From positions 1,302,001 to 1,366,000 of the forward strand of contig NZ_JACHLC010000001.1 in NCBI RefSeq assembly GCF_014207845.1: 64,000 nt of DNA. Reading direction: 5' to 3'. The notes under the pieces were generated by a model. The model searched no databases, was not told where the DNA came from, and was given only the letters and a program-made list of their open reading frames with translations. Source of the stretch: Chryseobacterium shigense. Lineage in GTDB: Bacteria; Bacteroidota; Bacteroidia; Flavobacteriales; Weeksellaceae. Position 1 is the stretch's first letter; every line of letters starts with the position of its first letter. This document shows, piece after piece, positions 16,319-24,740 of this stretch. The position numbers and the translations under genes are program-made.

Positions 16319-17155
16319 TTAAGATATCCACTGATTTTCCCCGAAATCCGGTTTTCTTTTTTCAAGGAACGCATTTCTTCCTTCCTGAGCTTCTTCCGTC
16401 ATATAAGCCAAACGGGTTGCTTCTCCTGCAAATACCTGCTGCCCAACCATTCCGTCGTCTGTAAGGTTCATTGCGAATTTCAGCATTCTGATTGAGGTTG
16501 GAGATTTTGCCAATATTTCCTGAGCCCATTCGTAGGCTGTATCTTCTAATTCTGCATGTGGAATTACAGCATTCACCATTCCCATATCCAAGGCTTCCTG
16601 AGCGGAATAATTTCTTCCTAAAAAGAATATTTCACGGGCTTTTTTCTGGCCTACCATTTTGGCAAGGTAAGCAGAGCCGTAACCCCCGTCAAAACTGGTT
16701 ACATCAGCATCAGTCTGCTTGAATACAGCATGTTCTTTACTAGCTAAAGTAAGGTCGCACACCACATGAAGTGAATGTCCTCCACCTACAGCCCATCCGG
16801 GAACCACCGCGATAACAACTTTCGGCATGAAACGGATCAAACGCTGAACTTCAAGAATATTCAAACGATGTCTTCCATCTTCGCCTACATATCCCTGATG
16901 ACCTCTTGCTTTCTGGTCGCCTCCACTACAGAAAGCCCATCCTCCGTCTTTGGCGCTTGGACCTTCTCCTGAAAGCAGAACAACACCTATTGAAGAGTCT
17001 TCATAAGCGTCATAAAAAGCGTCATACAGTTCTGAAGTTGTTTTGGGTCTGAAGGCATTTCTCACTTCCGGTCTGTTGAAAGCAATTCTTGCGACCCCGT
17101 TACATTTTTTATAGGTAATATCTTCGTATTCTTTGGCGGTTTTCCACTCAATCAT
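16319..17155 (-). CDS. menB: 1,4-dihydroxy-2-naphthoyl-CoA synthase
   Basis: Crotonase-fold enzyme that closes the second ring of o-succinylbenzoyl-CoA in menaquinone synthesis. At 278 residues it has normal length. Diagnostic motifs are FCSGGDQKARG (about 75-85), the oxyanion-hole segment VPGWAVGGGHSLHVVCDLT (about 117-135), SFDGGYGSAYLAK (about 153-165) and the C-terminal EGRNAFLEKRKPDF. The upstream -7 element leaves a leader of only about 12 bases. menA follows on the same strand. Confidence 0.97.
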   Translation of the reverse strand: MIEWKTAKEYEDITYKKCNGVARIAFNRPEVRNAFRPKTTSELYDAFYDAYEDSSIGVVLLSGEGPSAKDGGWAFCSGGDQKARGHQGYVGEDGRHRLNILEVQRLIRFMPKVVIAVVPGWAVGGGHSLHVVCDLTLASKEHAVFKQTDADVTSFDGGYGSAYLAKMVGQKKAREIFFLGRNYSAQEALDMGMVNAVIPHAELEDTAYEWAQEILAKSPTSIRMLKFAMNLTDDGMVGQQVFAGEATRLAYMTEEAQEGRNAFLEKRKPDFGENQWIS

Positions 17156-17172
17156 TTTGTAAAAATTTTTCT

Positions 17173-17180
17173 CAAAGATA
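17173..17180 (-). promoter_or_regulatory. -7 element of the menB promoter
   Basis: On the minus strand the word is TATCTTTG (TAnnTTTG), 17 bases from the menB ATG. No -33 TTG at the usual distance was found. Confidence 0.5.
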
Positions 17181-17263
17181 CGGAATTACAAAGAATTTTT
17201 AGAGTGAAATTTAATGATAATAAGGGTAAAAATGAGAGATTAATTTCTGATCTTAAAAGCAAA

Positions 17264-17291
17264 GAAACCGGAACATTACTGCTCCGGTTTC
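17264..17291 (-). terminator. Terminator after the TPR protein gene
   Basis: Arms GAAACCGGA (17264-17272) and TCCGGTTTC (17283-17291), loop of ten, 23 bases after the TPR gene stop and before menB. Confidence 0.75.
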
Positions 17292-17314
17292 ATTTATTAT
17301 TCAGCTAAGAATTA

Positions 17315-18343
17315 TTATTTTGCTTTTGCTTTAAGCTCTGCTTCTTTAGCTTTCAGTTCTTTAAGTTTATCCATGTTTTTTGTAACAACATAGATTTCTT
17401 TCAATGCAGTAAGGGCATCAAGGTTTTCCGGTGCTGCTTTGTACCATCCTTCTGCATATGGAAGTGCTTTCGCAAATCTTTCTCTTCTGGCATCGATCAG
17501 CTTAGTAGCTTCATCCGGTTTATCTTTTCTAGAGGCATTGATCTGGTCTACAATTTTAGAATCGTCACCAATTACCGTATAAACAAGATTCTGGTATGCA
17601 TTGTCAAAATCAGGCTTAACCTCGATTGCTTTTTTGAATGAAGCAACGGCATCTTCTACTGTAGCCGGGTTTTTAGACTGCATTACCCCTAAATTATACC
17701 AATTGGTGGCATCACCAGGGTTTTTAGCAAGCTGCTCTTTAAGAGCTCCGATGAATTTCTCAGTGTTTCCTGATTCGTAATATGCAGTTCCCTGAGCATC
17801 TTTAAGTTTAGCATTGTTTGGATATTTTGCCAATCCTTTTTCAATGATCACTAATGCATCGTTAGGTTTTTTTGCGTTGAGAAGCAAAGTTGTTAACGTT
17901 TCATATAGTTCAGGCTCAACACTTGGCGTCTGCTCAGTTTTAAAATCTGAATAATCAGGATTCTTTTTCATAAGCTCCCAGGTTGCTTTATCCAAAGGTA
18001 CTACCTGACCGGTTTTTTTCTCTTTAGCAGTATAATTGGTCTGAACACCAGTAAATCCTGAATTAACAAGATCTGTATATATTTTGATGGATTCATCTGT
18101 ATTATTTGCCAAAGCATAGCTTAACCCTGCATAATACATATATATCTTATCGTCCTGGCCGTTTGTTTTTAATAAGTTATAAACTTCTACAAACTTAGGT
18201 GCAGCGGCAGTGTAATTTTTTGCATTATATGCATCCATTGCAGCTTTGTTCGCTTCCTGTAGCTTGGCATTCACATCGTTACCCTTCTGACCGAAAACGA
18301 AAGCAGAAGCCACGATTGCTATACCTAAAATGAGTTTCTTCAT
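17315..18343 (-). CDS. Exported TPR-repeat protein
   Basis: A 342-residue protein with a cleavable signal (MKKLILGIAIVASAFVFGQ) and several tetratricopeptide repeats. Clear units include NNAKLKDAQGTAYYESGNTEKFIGALKEQ-type helices near residues 175-205 and GDATNWYNLGVMQSKNP near 210-226. An alanine- and lysine-rich helical end follows (KELKAKEAELKAKAK). TPRs are protein-docking scaffolds, here in the periplasm or outer membrane. It is 28 bases after gyrA but has no obvious functional link to it. Confidence 0.85.
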   Translation of the reverse strand: MKKLILGIAIVASAFVFGQKGNDVNAKLQEANKAAMDAYNAKNYTAAAPKFVEVYNLLKTNGQDDKIYMYYAGLSYALANNTDESIKIYTDLVNSGFTGVQTNYTAKEKKTGQVVPLDKATWELMKKNPDYSDFKTEQTPSVEPELYETLTTLLLNAKKPNDALVIIEKGLAKYPNNAKLKDAQGTAYYESGNTEKFIGALKEQLAKNPGDATNWYNLGVMQSKNPATVEDAVASFKKAIEVKPDFDNAYQNLVYTVIGDDSKIVDQINASRKDKPDEATKLIDARRERFAKALPYAEGWYKAAPENLDALTALKEIYVVTKNMDKLKELKAKEAELKAKAK

Positions 18344-18371
18344 ATTAACTATATTATATTAATTGTATATT

Positions 18372-20957
18372 TTATTCTTCAGAATCAGAATTCTCATTTT
18401 CCTCAGCCGGATTTTCAATTTCAGCCTGAGGTGTTGTACTGTTTTCCTGATTATCAGCTACAATTCCTGTTCCTTCTTCATTTTCTTCAGAATCATCTTC
18501 TACATCTTTATCCATTTCTACTTTTGCAATGGCTGCAATTTCGTCATTTTTCTTAAGATTGATCATTCTTACTCCCTGGGTATTTCTTCCCATTACTCTC
18601 ATTTCATCCATATTCATTCTGATGGCAACACCGGACTTATTGATAATCATCAATCCGTCATCGTCTGTTACATTCTGAATAGCAATCAGATTTCCTGTTT
18701 TTTCGGTAATGTTCAGGGTAATTACTCCTTTTCCTCCCCTGTTGGTGATTCTGTAGTCTTCTACAGCGGTTCTCTTACCATATCCTTTTTCGGAAACTAC
18801 AAGAACTGTTTCTTTTTCTACATCATTCACAACAATCATACCAATTGCCTCGTCATTATCATCCATGGTAATACCGCGTACTCCGATAGAACCTCTACCT
18901 ACTTCTCTTACTTTTTCTTCAGGGAAACGGATACATTTACCGTTTTTGGTAGCAATCATGATCTGGGAAGTACCGTTGGTAAGGTATGCACCCAATAACT
19001 GGTCATTATCCCTGATCTCGATAGCATTAACCCCATTAACTCTAGGTCTTGAGTAAGCTTCAAGAGATGTTTTCTTGATAGTACCGTTCTTGGTAACCAT
19101 CACCACACTCATTTGGTTTACATATTCAGCATCTTTCAGGTTGTTGGTTCTGATATATGCCTTAATCTTATCATCCTGTTCAATATTGATAAGGTTTTGT
19201 ACCGCTCTTCCCTTGGATGTTTTTGATCCTTCAGGGATTTCGAATACTCTTAACCAGTAACATCTTCCTTTTTCTGTAAAGAATAGCATGTACTGGTGAT
19301 TGGTTGCAGAAACGATATATTCAAGGAAATCTTCATCCCTTGTTGTTGCCGCTCTGTTACCTACACCTCCTCTGCTCTGGATTTTGTATTCGGAAAGTGA
19401 AGTTCTCTTCACATAACCTGCATGTGAAATAGTAAGAACTACGGCTTCGTTCGGGATGATGTCCTCAATAGACATTTCTCCTCCTGAATAGTCAATTGCA
19501 GTTCTTCTTTCGTCACCGTATTTTTCTTTGATTTCAAGCAATTCTTCTTTGATGATCTCAAATCTTCTTGGCTCATTGGCCAAAATATCTTCCAAGTTCA
19601 TGATCTCTTTCATGATCGCGTCATATTCATCGCGGATCTTGTCGAGCTCCATTCCTGTAAGACGAGCCAATCTCAGATCAAGAATAGCCTGGGCCTGAAT
19701 TTCAGAAAGCTCAAACGCTTCGATCAAACCTTCTTTTGCGGCCTGTGGATTGGCACTGTGACGGATAATAGAGATTGCCCTGTCTAAGGCATCCTGAGTT
19801 CCGATCACTTTCATGAAACCTTCAAGAATATGAGCCCTTTCTTTGGCTTTCTTAAGCTCGTACTGAGTCCTTCTTACAATCACTTCGTGTCTGTGCTCTA
19901 CGAAATGATGGATGATATCCTTTAAGTTCAATTGCTCAGGTCTTCCTTTAACCAATGCAATATTGTTTACACTGAAAGAAGTCTGAAGTGCTGTATATTT
20001 ATATAACAGGTTTAAGACAACATTAGGAATGGCGTCATTTTTAAGTTCGTAAACGACACGCAGACCATTTCTGTCCGATTCGTCTCTGATCTCATGAATC
20101 CCTGCAATTTTATCATCTTTTATCAATTCAGCTGTTCTGGCAATCATATCTGCCTTATTCACCTGGTAAGGAACTTCTGTAACAATGATCGCATTTCTGT
20201 TTCCGATTTCTTCGAAATTCACTTTTGCTCTCAGCACTACTCTTCCTCTTCCTGTATGGAAAGCGTCTCTTACACCGTCGTATCCATAAATGATCCCTCC
20301 TGTAGGGAAATCCGGTGCTGTGATGTGGTGCATCAGCTCATCAATAGTGATTTCTCTGTTATCGATATAAGCGCAGATTGCATCAATAGATTCGGAAAGG
20401 TTGTGTGGCGCCATATTGGTTGCCATACCTACTGCGATCCCTGAAGTACCGTTTACCAGAAGGTTGGGAACTTTTGTAGGAAGCACGGTAGGTTCCTGTA
20501 AACTGTCGTCGAAGTTATTCTGAAAATCAACGGTTTCTTTATCCAGATCTGAAAGAATCTCATCAGAGATCTTTTTCAGTCTTGCTTCGGTGTAACGCAT
20601 TGCTGCAGGCGGGTCACCATCCATTGAACCGAAGTTACCCTGCCCGTCTACCTGGGGATACCGTAAGCTCCATTCCTGAGCCATTCTCACCATTGCATCA
20701 TATACTGAGGAGTCTCCGTGCGGGTGGTATTTACCCAAAACATCTCCAACAATTCTTGCAGATTTCAGATATTTTCTGTTAGAAAAAACTCCTAATCCAT
20801 ACATACCATAAAGTACTCTTCTATGAACGGGTTTCAGGCCGTCTCTTACGTCCGGCAGCGCTCTTGAAACGATAACCGACATCGAATAATCGATATAAGA
20901 CGATTTCATTTCATCAACAATGTTGATAGGAATCAGTCTTTCTCCTTCTTTTTGCAT
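18372..20957 (-). CDS. gyrA: DNA gyrase subunit A
   Basis: The breakage-reunion subunit of gyrase, which introduces negative supercoils with GyrB. 861 residues from the ATG at 20957; the frame extends two codons further to a TTG. The active-site Tyr122 is in AMRYTEARL. The quinolone-resistance region [13 protein letters not shown] keeps Ser83 and Asp87 (E. coli numbering coincides), the susceptible residues. The C-terminal domain has six blade-like repeats with motifs such as [14 protein letters not shown] and the GyrA-box-like [10 protein letters not shown] near residue 530. A highly acidic tail of about 45 residues follows. The gene is followed by the TPR gene. Confidence 0.97.
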   Translation of the reverse strand: MQKEGERLIPINIVDEMKSSYIDYSMSVIVSRALPDVRDGLKPVHRRVLYGMYGLGVFSNRKYLKSARIVGDVLGKYHPHGDSSVYDAMVRMAQEWSLRYPQVDGQGNFGSMDGDPPAAMRYTEARLKKISDEILSDLDKETVDFQNNFDDSLQEPTVLPTKVPNLLVNGTSGIAVGMATNMAPHNLSESIDAICAYIDNREITIDELMHHITAPDFPTGGIIYGYDGVRDAFHTGRGRVVLRAKVNFEEIGNRNAIIVTEVPYQVNKADMIARTAELIKDDKIAGIHEIRDESDRNGLRVVYELKNDAIPNVVLNLLYKYTALQTSFSVNNIALVKGRPEQLNLKDIIHHFVEHRHEVIVRRTQYELKKAKERAHILEGFMKVIGTQDALDRAISIIRHSANPQAAKEGLIEAFELSEIQAQAILDLRLARLTGMELDKIRDEYDAIMKEIMNLEDILANEPRRFEIIKEELLEIKEKYGDERRTAIDYSGGEMSIEDIIPNEAVVLTISHAGYVKRTSLSEYKIQSRGGVGNRAATTRDEDFLEYIVSATNHQYMLFFTEKGRCYWLRVFEIPEGSKTSKGRAVQNLINIEQDDKIKAYIRTNNLKDAEYVNQMSVVMVTKNGTIKKTSLEAYSRPRVNGVNAIEIRDNDQLLGAYLTNGTSQIMIATKNGKCIRFPEEKVREVGRGSIGVRGITMDDNDEAIGMIVVNDVEKETVLVVSEKGYGKRTAVEDYRITNRGGKGVITLNITEKTGNLIAIQNVTDDDGLMIINKSGVAIRMNMDEMRVMGRNTQGVRMINLKKNDEIAAIAKVEMDKDVEDDSEENEEGTGIVADNQENSTTPQAEIENPAEENENSDSEE

Positions 20958-21105
20958 AAACAAATTTTATTATAATGACAGTCAGACCTTTAGCTGTGCG
21001 TCTGAAAATTATTTATTTCCAATTTTTATTAACGGGCTAATTTACGAAATTTTTACCGATTTTTGTGCTAGAATTTATCCACAAAATCTTAAAAATTCAT
21101 AAAAT

Positions 21106-21420
21106 ATGAGCTTATTGAGTATAACTTTCCATTGTACTAAAAACAATATTGAAGAATGGGAAAATTATATTGACGAAACACTGGTTCTGATGGCGGAAAA
21201 CCTTATGGATGTCAATAAATATATTCTGTCTGAGGTAGAAAGCGATTATATAGATGAAGGTAAAAATTACAATCTTCTTCTGATTTTTGATAATGATGAC
21301 CTCAGGGAAGATTTCATCAAAAGTGAAATGCTGAACATTGCTGAAAGGGTAGAGAAAAAATTCGGAACGGAGGTAATGATTTTCAACACTTTTTTAAATC
21401 CTAAAAAATCCAGATTTTAA
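21106..21420 (+). CDS. DUF4286 family protein
   Basis: A 104-residue cytoplasmic protein matching DUF4286, a small Bacteroidota family with a ferredoxin-like alpha/beta arrangement. It starts MSLLSITFHCTKNN, has acidic ESDYIDEGKNYNLLLIFDN in the middle and ends VMIFNTFLNPKKSRF. Divergent from gyrA with 148 bases between starts. Function unknown. It ends at a perfect palindromic terminator shared with the convergent lipoprotein gene. Confidence 0.8.
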   Translation: MSLLSITFHCTKNNIEEWENYIDETLVLMAENLMDVNKYILSEVESDYIDEGKNYNLLLIFDNDDLREDFIKSEMLNIAERVEKKFGTEVMIFNTFLNPKKSRF

Positions 21421-21431
21421 ATACGAATCAA

Positions 21432-21453
21432 AAGCCCTGAAATTTCAGGGCTT
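21432..21453. terminator. Bidirectional terminator
   Basis: A perfect 22-base palindrome with half-site AAGCCCTGAAA lies between the convergent DUF4286 gene (stop 21420) and the lipoprotein gene (stop 21465), with T-rich sequence on the plus-strand side. Confidence 0.8.
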
Positions 21454-21464
21454 CTTTATTTTTC

Positions 21465-21698
21465 TCAATCTCTGTGATGTTTGTGTTTTTTGTTCTTATG
21501 ATGATGACCTCTGTCGTCATAATCATAATAGTACACTCTTTTTTTCACCTGTCCCGGTGCATAGTACCTTGCACTTCCTCCGTACACTTTTTTAGCCTGT
21601 CCCGGCGGAAGTCTCCTTACCTGATGATCATGCACTACACATGATGTCATCATCAGCATAACGGTCATTACCCCTGCTATTTTAATTAAACTTTTCAT
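21465..21698 (-). CDS. Small histidine/tyrosine-rich lipoprotein
   Basis: A 77-residue predicted lipoprotein; lipobox MTSC with Cys20. The mature 58 residues hold two PPGQ/APGQ turns with K-K (LPPGQAKKVYGGSARYYAPGQVKKRV), a tyrosine-aspartate run and a histidine-rich basic tail (RGHHHKNKKHKHHRD). The tail could bind divalent metal, but this is inference from composition. Similar short lipoproteins occur in Chryseobacterium relatives without a known role. Confidence 0.7.
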   Translation of the reverse strand: MKSLIKIAGVMTVMLMMTSCVVHDHQVRRLPPGQAKKVYGGSARYYAPGQVKKRVYYYDYDDRGHHHKNKKHKHHRD

Positions 21699-21760
21699 AT
21701 TTCCTACTTTTCAAATTTCAGGAGGGAAATAACAAGGTTAGTGCCAAAGTAGGTTTATGG

Positions 21761-21788
21761 GTTGGGAAGTTGGAGGATATATGGATGG
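21761..21788. repeat. Heptad array GTTGGGA/AGTTGGA
   Basis: Words GTTGGGA, AGTTGGA, GGATATA, TGGATGG in 7-base register, upstream of the small lipoprotein gene; purine-rich like the array at 10490. Confidence 0.5.
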
Positions 21789-21794
21789 TTGCTG

Positions 21795-21826
21795 ATTTAA
21801 AGATTTAAGAATTTAAAGATTAAAAA
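21795..21826. repeat. Octad array ATTTAAAG
   Basis: Four consecutive 8-base words: ATTTAAAG, ATTTAAGA, ATTTAAAG, ATTAAAAA, ending 21 bases before the acetyltransferase stop. The neighbouring heptad array ends six bases earlier, so the two periods occur side by side. Confidence 0.65.
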
Positions 21827-21846
21827 ATAGTCATCTGCTTATTTTA

Positions 21847-22338
21847 TCAGATAATCTCGCTTCTCTTTTCCATTAAAATCACATCTTTCCATTGCCCGTT
21901 GAGTTTTCCTATTTTTTTCCTGACTCCCACAGTCCTGAATCCGTTTTTCTGGTGAAATTTTACCGAAGCCTCATTCTCAGGAAAAATACTGGCCTGCAGA
22001 GTCCAGAAACCATGGTTTTCGCTGTCAAGAATCAGCTTTTTCAGGAGAACTGAGCCTAAACCTTTTCCCTGATAACTATTTTCAAAATAAATGCTTACTT
22101 CTGCAACTCCTTTATAACATTCTCTTTTACTTACCGGTTTCAGAGCGCACCATCCTACAATTTCATTGCTTTCATTTTCCAGCACCCAGCGGCAGTCGTT
22201 GAAATATTCCATATTCCATGCTTCAACAGTAGGAACTTCTGTTTCAAAAGTGGATATACCTCCTTCCAATCCCTGTCTATAAATTTCCAGCACTCTTTTT
22301 TCGTCACCGGGAAGCATTTCTCTTAATTCGTAATTCAT
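21847..22338 (-). CDS. GNAT family N-acetyltransferase
   Basis: A 163-residue acetyl-CoA-dependent acetyltransferase resembling the phosphinothricin/methionine sulfoximine type. MNYELREMLPGDEKRVLEIYRQGLEGGISTFET-like opening, ISTFETEVP near residue 29, the acetyl-CoA loop NSYQGKGLGSVLLKKL (about 92-107) and FHQKNGFRTVGVRKKIGKLNG with WKDVILMEK at the end are all typical of that group. The substrate is probably an amino acid analogue or amine. It follows the DUF421 gene by four bases and is probably co-transcribed. Confidence 0.88.
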   Translation of the reverse strand: MNYELREMLPGDEKRVLEIYRQGLEGGISTFETEVPTVEAWNMEYFNDCRWVLENESNEIVGWCALKPVSKRECYKGVAEVSIYFENSYQGKGLGSVLLKKLILDSENHGFWTLQASIFPENEASVKFHQKNGFRTVGVRKKIGKLNGQWKDVILMEKRSEII

Positions 22339-22342
22339 ACTA

Positions 22343-22855
22343 TTAATGGTATTTTCTTTTATTTTTTCTTTTGATTCTTGAATAATGGGTCTGCTTTTCT
22401 TTCTCGTCTTCTGAAATAACGCTTATATTTCCATCCACTTCAAGTATAGAAAGCTTCACGTCTTTTATTTTTTCCACACCATGTTCTCTTATGGCTTCTT
22501 CCAGTTCATCCCGGGTTATTTTCACCCTGTTCAGGGCAGGCTGGTCTATTACTCCGTCTCTGATAAGAATAACGGGATCTTCTTCCATAAATGTTTCGAA
22601 TTTCCGGTTAGAAAACATAAGCCTTTTCAGGATAAAGTTGGCCGCAAACAGAACAAGCGCCGCAATAAGGCCGCCCTGCAGAGAGGTATCCTGACCTACC
22701 ATTGCATTCTGAACAGCGTTGGAAATAAGGAGAAGCAGCACTATATCCCCTGCATTAAGCTGGGAAAGCTGGTTTTTACCAAAAAGACGGATAGCAATTA
22801 CCATGAAAAGATAAACGCATAAGGAACGTACTACAACATCAAGAATGGGGTTCAC
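22343..22855 (-). CDS. DUF421 (YetF-like) membrane protein
   Basis: A 170-residue protein with three N-terminal membrane segments (about 4-22, 38-54 and 60-78) and a soluble C-terminal domain beginning RKFETFMEEDPVILIRDGVIDQPALNRVKITRDEL, the hallmark of the YetF/YcaP family. The start is GTG at 22855. It ends with a basic run (SRIKRKNKRKYH). Family members affect envelope properties or sporulation in other phyla, but no reaction is established. Confidence 0.87.
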   Translation of the reverse strand: MNPILDVVVRSLCVYLFMVIAIRLFGKNQLSQLNAGDIVLLLLISNAVQNAMVGQDTSLQGGLIAALVLFAANFILKRLMFSNRKFETFMEEDPVILIRDGVIDQPALNRVKITRDELEEAIREHGVEKIKDVKLSILEVDGNISVISEDEKEKQTHYSRIKRKNKRKYH

Positions 22856-22996
22856 AGATTGTATTTTATAATCAAATGTATAAAATTTTATGATTGGCTG
22901 TTCAATTTATTTTTAAACTTAAAAAAACAAAGAATATCTGAAAATATGGCATATGATTTGAGCCTTCAGTAGAAAACAATAAAACAATATCTTCTC

Positions 22997-23548
22997 ATGA
23001 AACCCATCTTTTTATATCTAAGTATTTTTTTCTTTTTTACAGCCTGTAAAAAGAATGAACCTCATCCGCAATTATCTTCAGAAGCAGCAATAAGTAAAAA
23101 GATAGATAAGCTTTACAGCACCTATGGTAACTCCAATGATGCTCTTTATAACAAGCCGTTTTCCGACAGTCTTTTTTCCCCTGAATTAAAGGCTACACTG
23201 GAAGATGCGGTGAATGCATCCAAAGCTGATATTGAAAAGGTAAAGCAAAGTGATCATCCGGATGAGAAGCCTTTACTGTTTGAAGGCGCTGTTTTTTCAA
23301 GTTTGTATGAAGGGTATAACAGTTATAAGATAAAGTCTGTCGTTATAGACCCTTCCGGCACTTCGGCAGATGCATCCGTTGCTTTTGAATACAGAATGTC
23401 TCCTCCCAAGGTTTCATGGACCGATAAAGTGCATTTGATAAAATCCGGACAGGAATGGAAGGTAGATAATATTGTTTTCGACAGTATAGGAAATTCGAAG
23501 GACCTGAAAGCAAGTCTGAAGGATTTCGTTCAAAGTACAAAACAATAA
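22997..23548 (+). CDS. DUF3828 (YbjP/YqhG-like) lipoprotein
   Basis: A 183-residue predicted lipoprotein: signal MKPIFLYLSIFFFFTAC with Cys17, then KKNE. The mature domain has helical FSDSLFSPELKATLEDAV near residue 55, an early-strand DEKPLLFEGAVFSSL region and VSWTDKVHLIKSGQEWKVDNIVFDS at 134-158. This layout matches DUF3828, in which a helical part packs on a cystatin-like sheet. Role unknown. It has its own terminator and faces a small peptide gene. Confidence 0.75.
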   Translation: MKPIFLYLSIFFFFTACKKNEPHPQLSSEAAISKKIDKLYSTYGNSNDALYNKPFSDSLFSPELKATLEDAVNASKADIEKVKQSDHPDEKPLLFEGAVFSSLYEGYNSYKIKSVVIDPSGTSADASVAFEYRMSPPKVSWTDKVHLIKSGQEWKVDNIVFDSIGNSKDLKASLKDFVQSTKQ

Positions 23549-23566
23549 TTACATTTCATCATTAAA

Positions 23567-23589
23567 AAAGCTGCTTTTAAAGCAGCTTT
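23567..23589. terminator. Bidirectional terminator
   Basis: Arms AAAGCTGCTTT (23567-23577) and AAAGCAGCTTT (23579-23589), perfectly complementary, followed by TTTTTT on the plus strand. It serves the DUF3828 gene and, read the other way, the small peptide gene ending at 23596. Confidence 0.8.
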
Positions 23590-23595
23590 AATTTT

Positions 23596-23730
23596 TTAAG
23601 GACATTGAGAAATCTGCGCTTCGCTGCAAACCACTTTATTGATTCTTTCGCAGTATACACAGTATTGTTTAGGCTGACCTCCGTACACTGATTTTAAATC
23701 TGTTTTTGTAAGTTTTTTAAAATTTTTCAT
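23596..23730 (-). CDS. Double-glycine leader peptide (bacteriocin-like), 44 residues
   Basis: A short gene not reported by a 60-codon cutoff. It encodes MKNFKKLTKTDLKSVYGG, a leader of 18 residues ending in Gly-Gly with the LK-S-V-x-GG pattern of ComC/bacteriocin-type leaders widespread in Flavobacteriia. A 26-residue core follows, beginning QPKQYCVYCERINK and ending SQCP. The core has four cysteines, two as CVYC, suitable for disulfides or thioether modification. Such leaders are cut by peptidase-containing ABC exporters (C39 domain). No exporter or maturation enzyme is in this window. Product might be a bacteriocin, signal or RiPP; that is inference. Confidence 0.72.
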   Translation of the reverse strand: MKNFKKLTKTDLKSVYGGQPKQYCVYCERINKVVCSEAQISQCP

Positions 23731-23837
23731 ATTGTTTTAATTTATGTCTGATAAAATTATAACGAATTCAATTATTCTTTATTATAGTTTCATATTCAAA
23801 CATTTCATTATTTACAGTTAATTTGTTGTTAAAAACA

Positions 23838-24656
23838 TTACAGACAGGGCAATCCGAGAAGATCCATTTCTGAGCTCCACAACAGTTTTACTTTTCCTTT
23901 GGAATCCGTTTCAAAAACGGCTCTTTCCGGAAACTGAACTTCAGAGTCAGAACCTTTCCTGTACCATTTAAAATTATCATAATAGGTAAAATATAAGTTC
24001 TTATAGCCTGCAAATACTATCGGGTTATATTTTCCGTGTCCATAATTGTTCTCTGTACTTTCTTTGGAAGCTGATTTTTTTATGGAAAGACTTTCCGCTG
24101 AATAGTTTTTACCATACTGTAAAGGAATCTCTTTTTCTGAAGCGATGAGCGGGTTTCCGATCAGGTTTTTATCTGCGTTCAGGATATAGGCTATGTAATC
24201 GTTTCCGCATTCATCGGATTTAAAAACGATTCTTTTTACCATACATGATTGCGAGCTTTTTGTTCCGTAAACAAAATACGTGTCTTTCATTTCCTTTTTA
24301 AAAGTATCTTCAAACCTTTTGTTATAGATTAATCTGTCCACGGATAATGTATCGTAATATTTATAGTCTTTCATATCTCTGTTATAGATCCAGGGAACAG
24401 AATCTTTAACCAGGAAATCTTCATACTTTTCAGATAAAGGAAGATCCTGATTGCCAAACTGAACCGGAATACAGATGGCAATATCTTTATCCGTTAGCTG
24501 ATATACTCCAAAAACAGAGTTTTTATCTAACTGATATTCTATTTCCCGGGTAATGGTGTCAGTTTTCTGAACAGGTTTTTCAGAAGGTACAACCTTTTCA
24601 TCTTTTTTACAGGATAAAAGAAATGGCAATAATGCAGGAACTATATATTTTTTCAT
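23838..24656 (-). CDS. Hypothetical lipoprotein
   Basis: A 272-residue predicted lipoprotein; signal MKKYIVPALLPFLLSC (Cys16) then KKDEKVVPSEKP. No domain recognised. The mature part contains two further cysteines (QSCMVKR, SDECGND) that could pair and another in the end LLGLPCL, which is unusual as the last residues. It lies between the small peptide gene and uvrA, with its own space on both sides. Function unknown. Confidence 0.65.
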   Translation of the reverse strand: MKKYIVPALLPFLLSCKKDEKVVPSEKPVQKTDTITREIEYQLDKNSVFGVYQLTDKDIAICIPVQFGNQDLPLSEKYEDFLVKDSVPWIYNRDMKDYKYYDTLSVDRLIYNKRFEDTFKKEMKDTYFVYGTKSSQSCMVKRIVFKSDECGNDYIAYILNADKNLIGNPLIASEKEIPLQYGKNYSAESLSIKKSASKESTENNYGHGKYNPIVFAGYKNLYFTYYDNFKWYRKGSDSEVQFPERAVFETDSKGKVKLLWSSEMDLLGLPCL

Positions 24657-24691
24657 AATTAATGTTTGGTTATAGGCTGGTTAAAAATAAA

Positions 24692-24719
24692 AAAAGAATC
24701 TGCTTTTGCAAATTCTTTT
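24692..24719 (-). terminator. Terminator after uvrA
   Basis: Arms AAAAGAAT (24692-24699) and ATTCTTTT (24712-24719), loop of 12, then T-rich sequence on the minus strand, 22 bases after the uvrA stop. Confidence 0.65.
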
Positions 24720-24740
24720 GAATGTTTAAATTGATTTTCC

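Noticed and set aside
21106..21420. Functional link between DUF4286 gene and gyrA
   Set aside because: Their starts are divergent and only 148 bases apart, but no shared regulatory element was seen, so any link would be guesswork.
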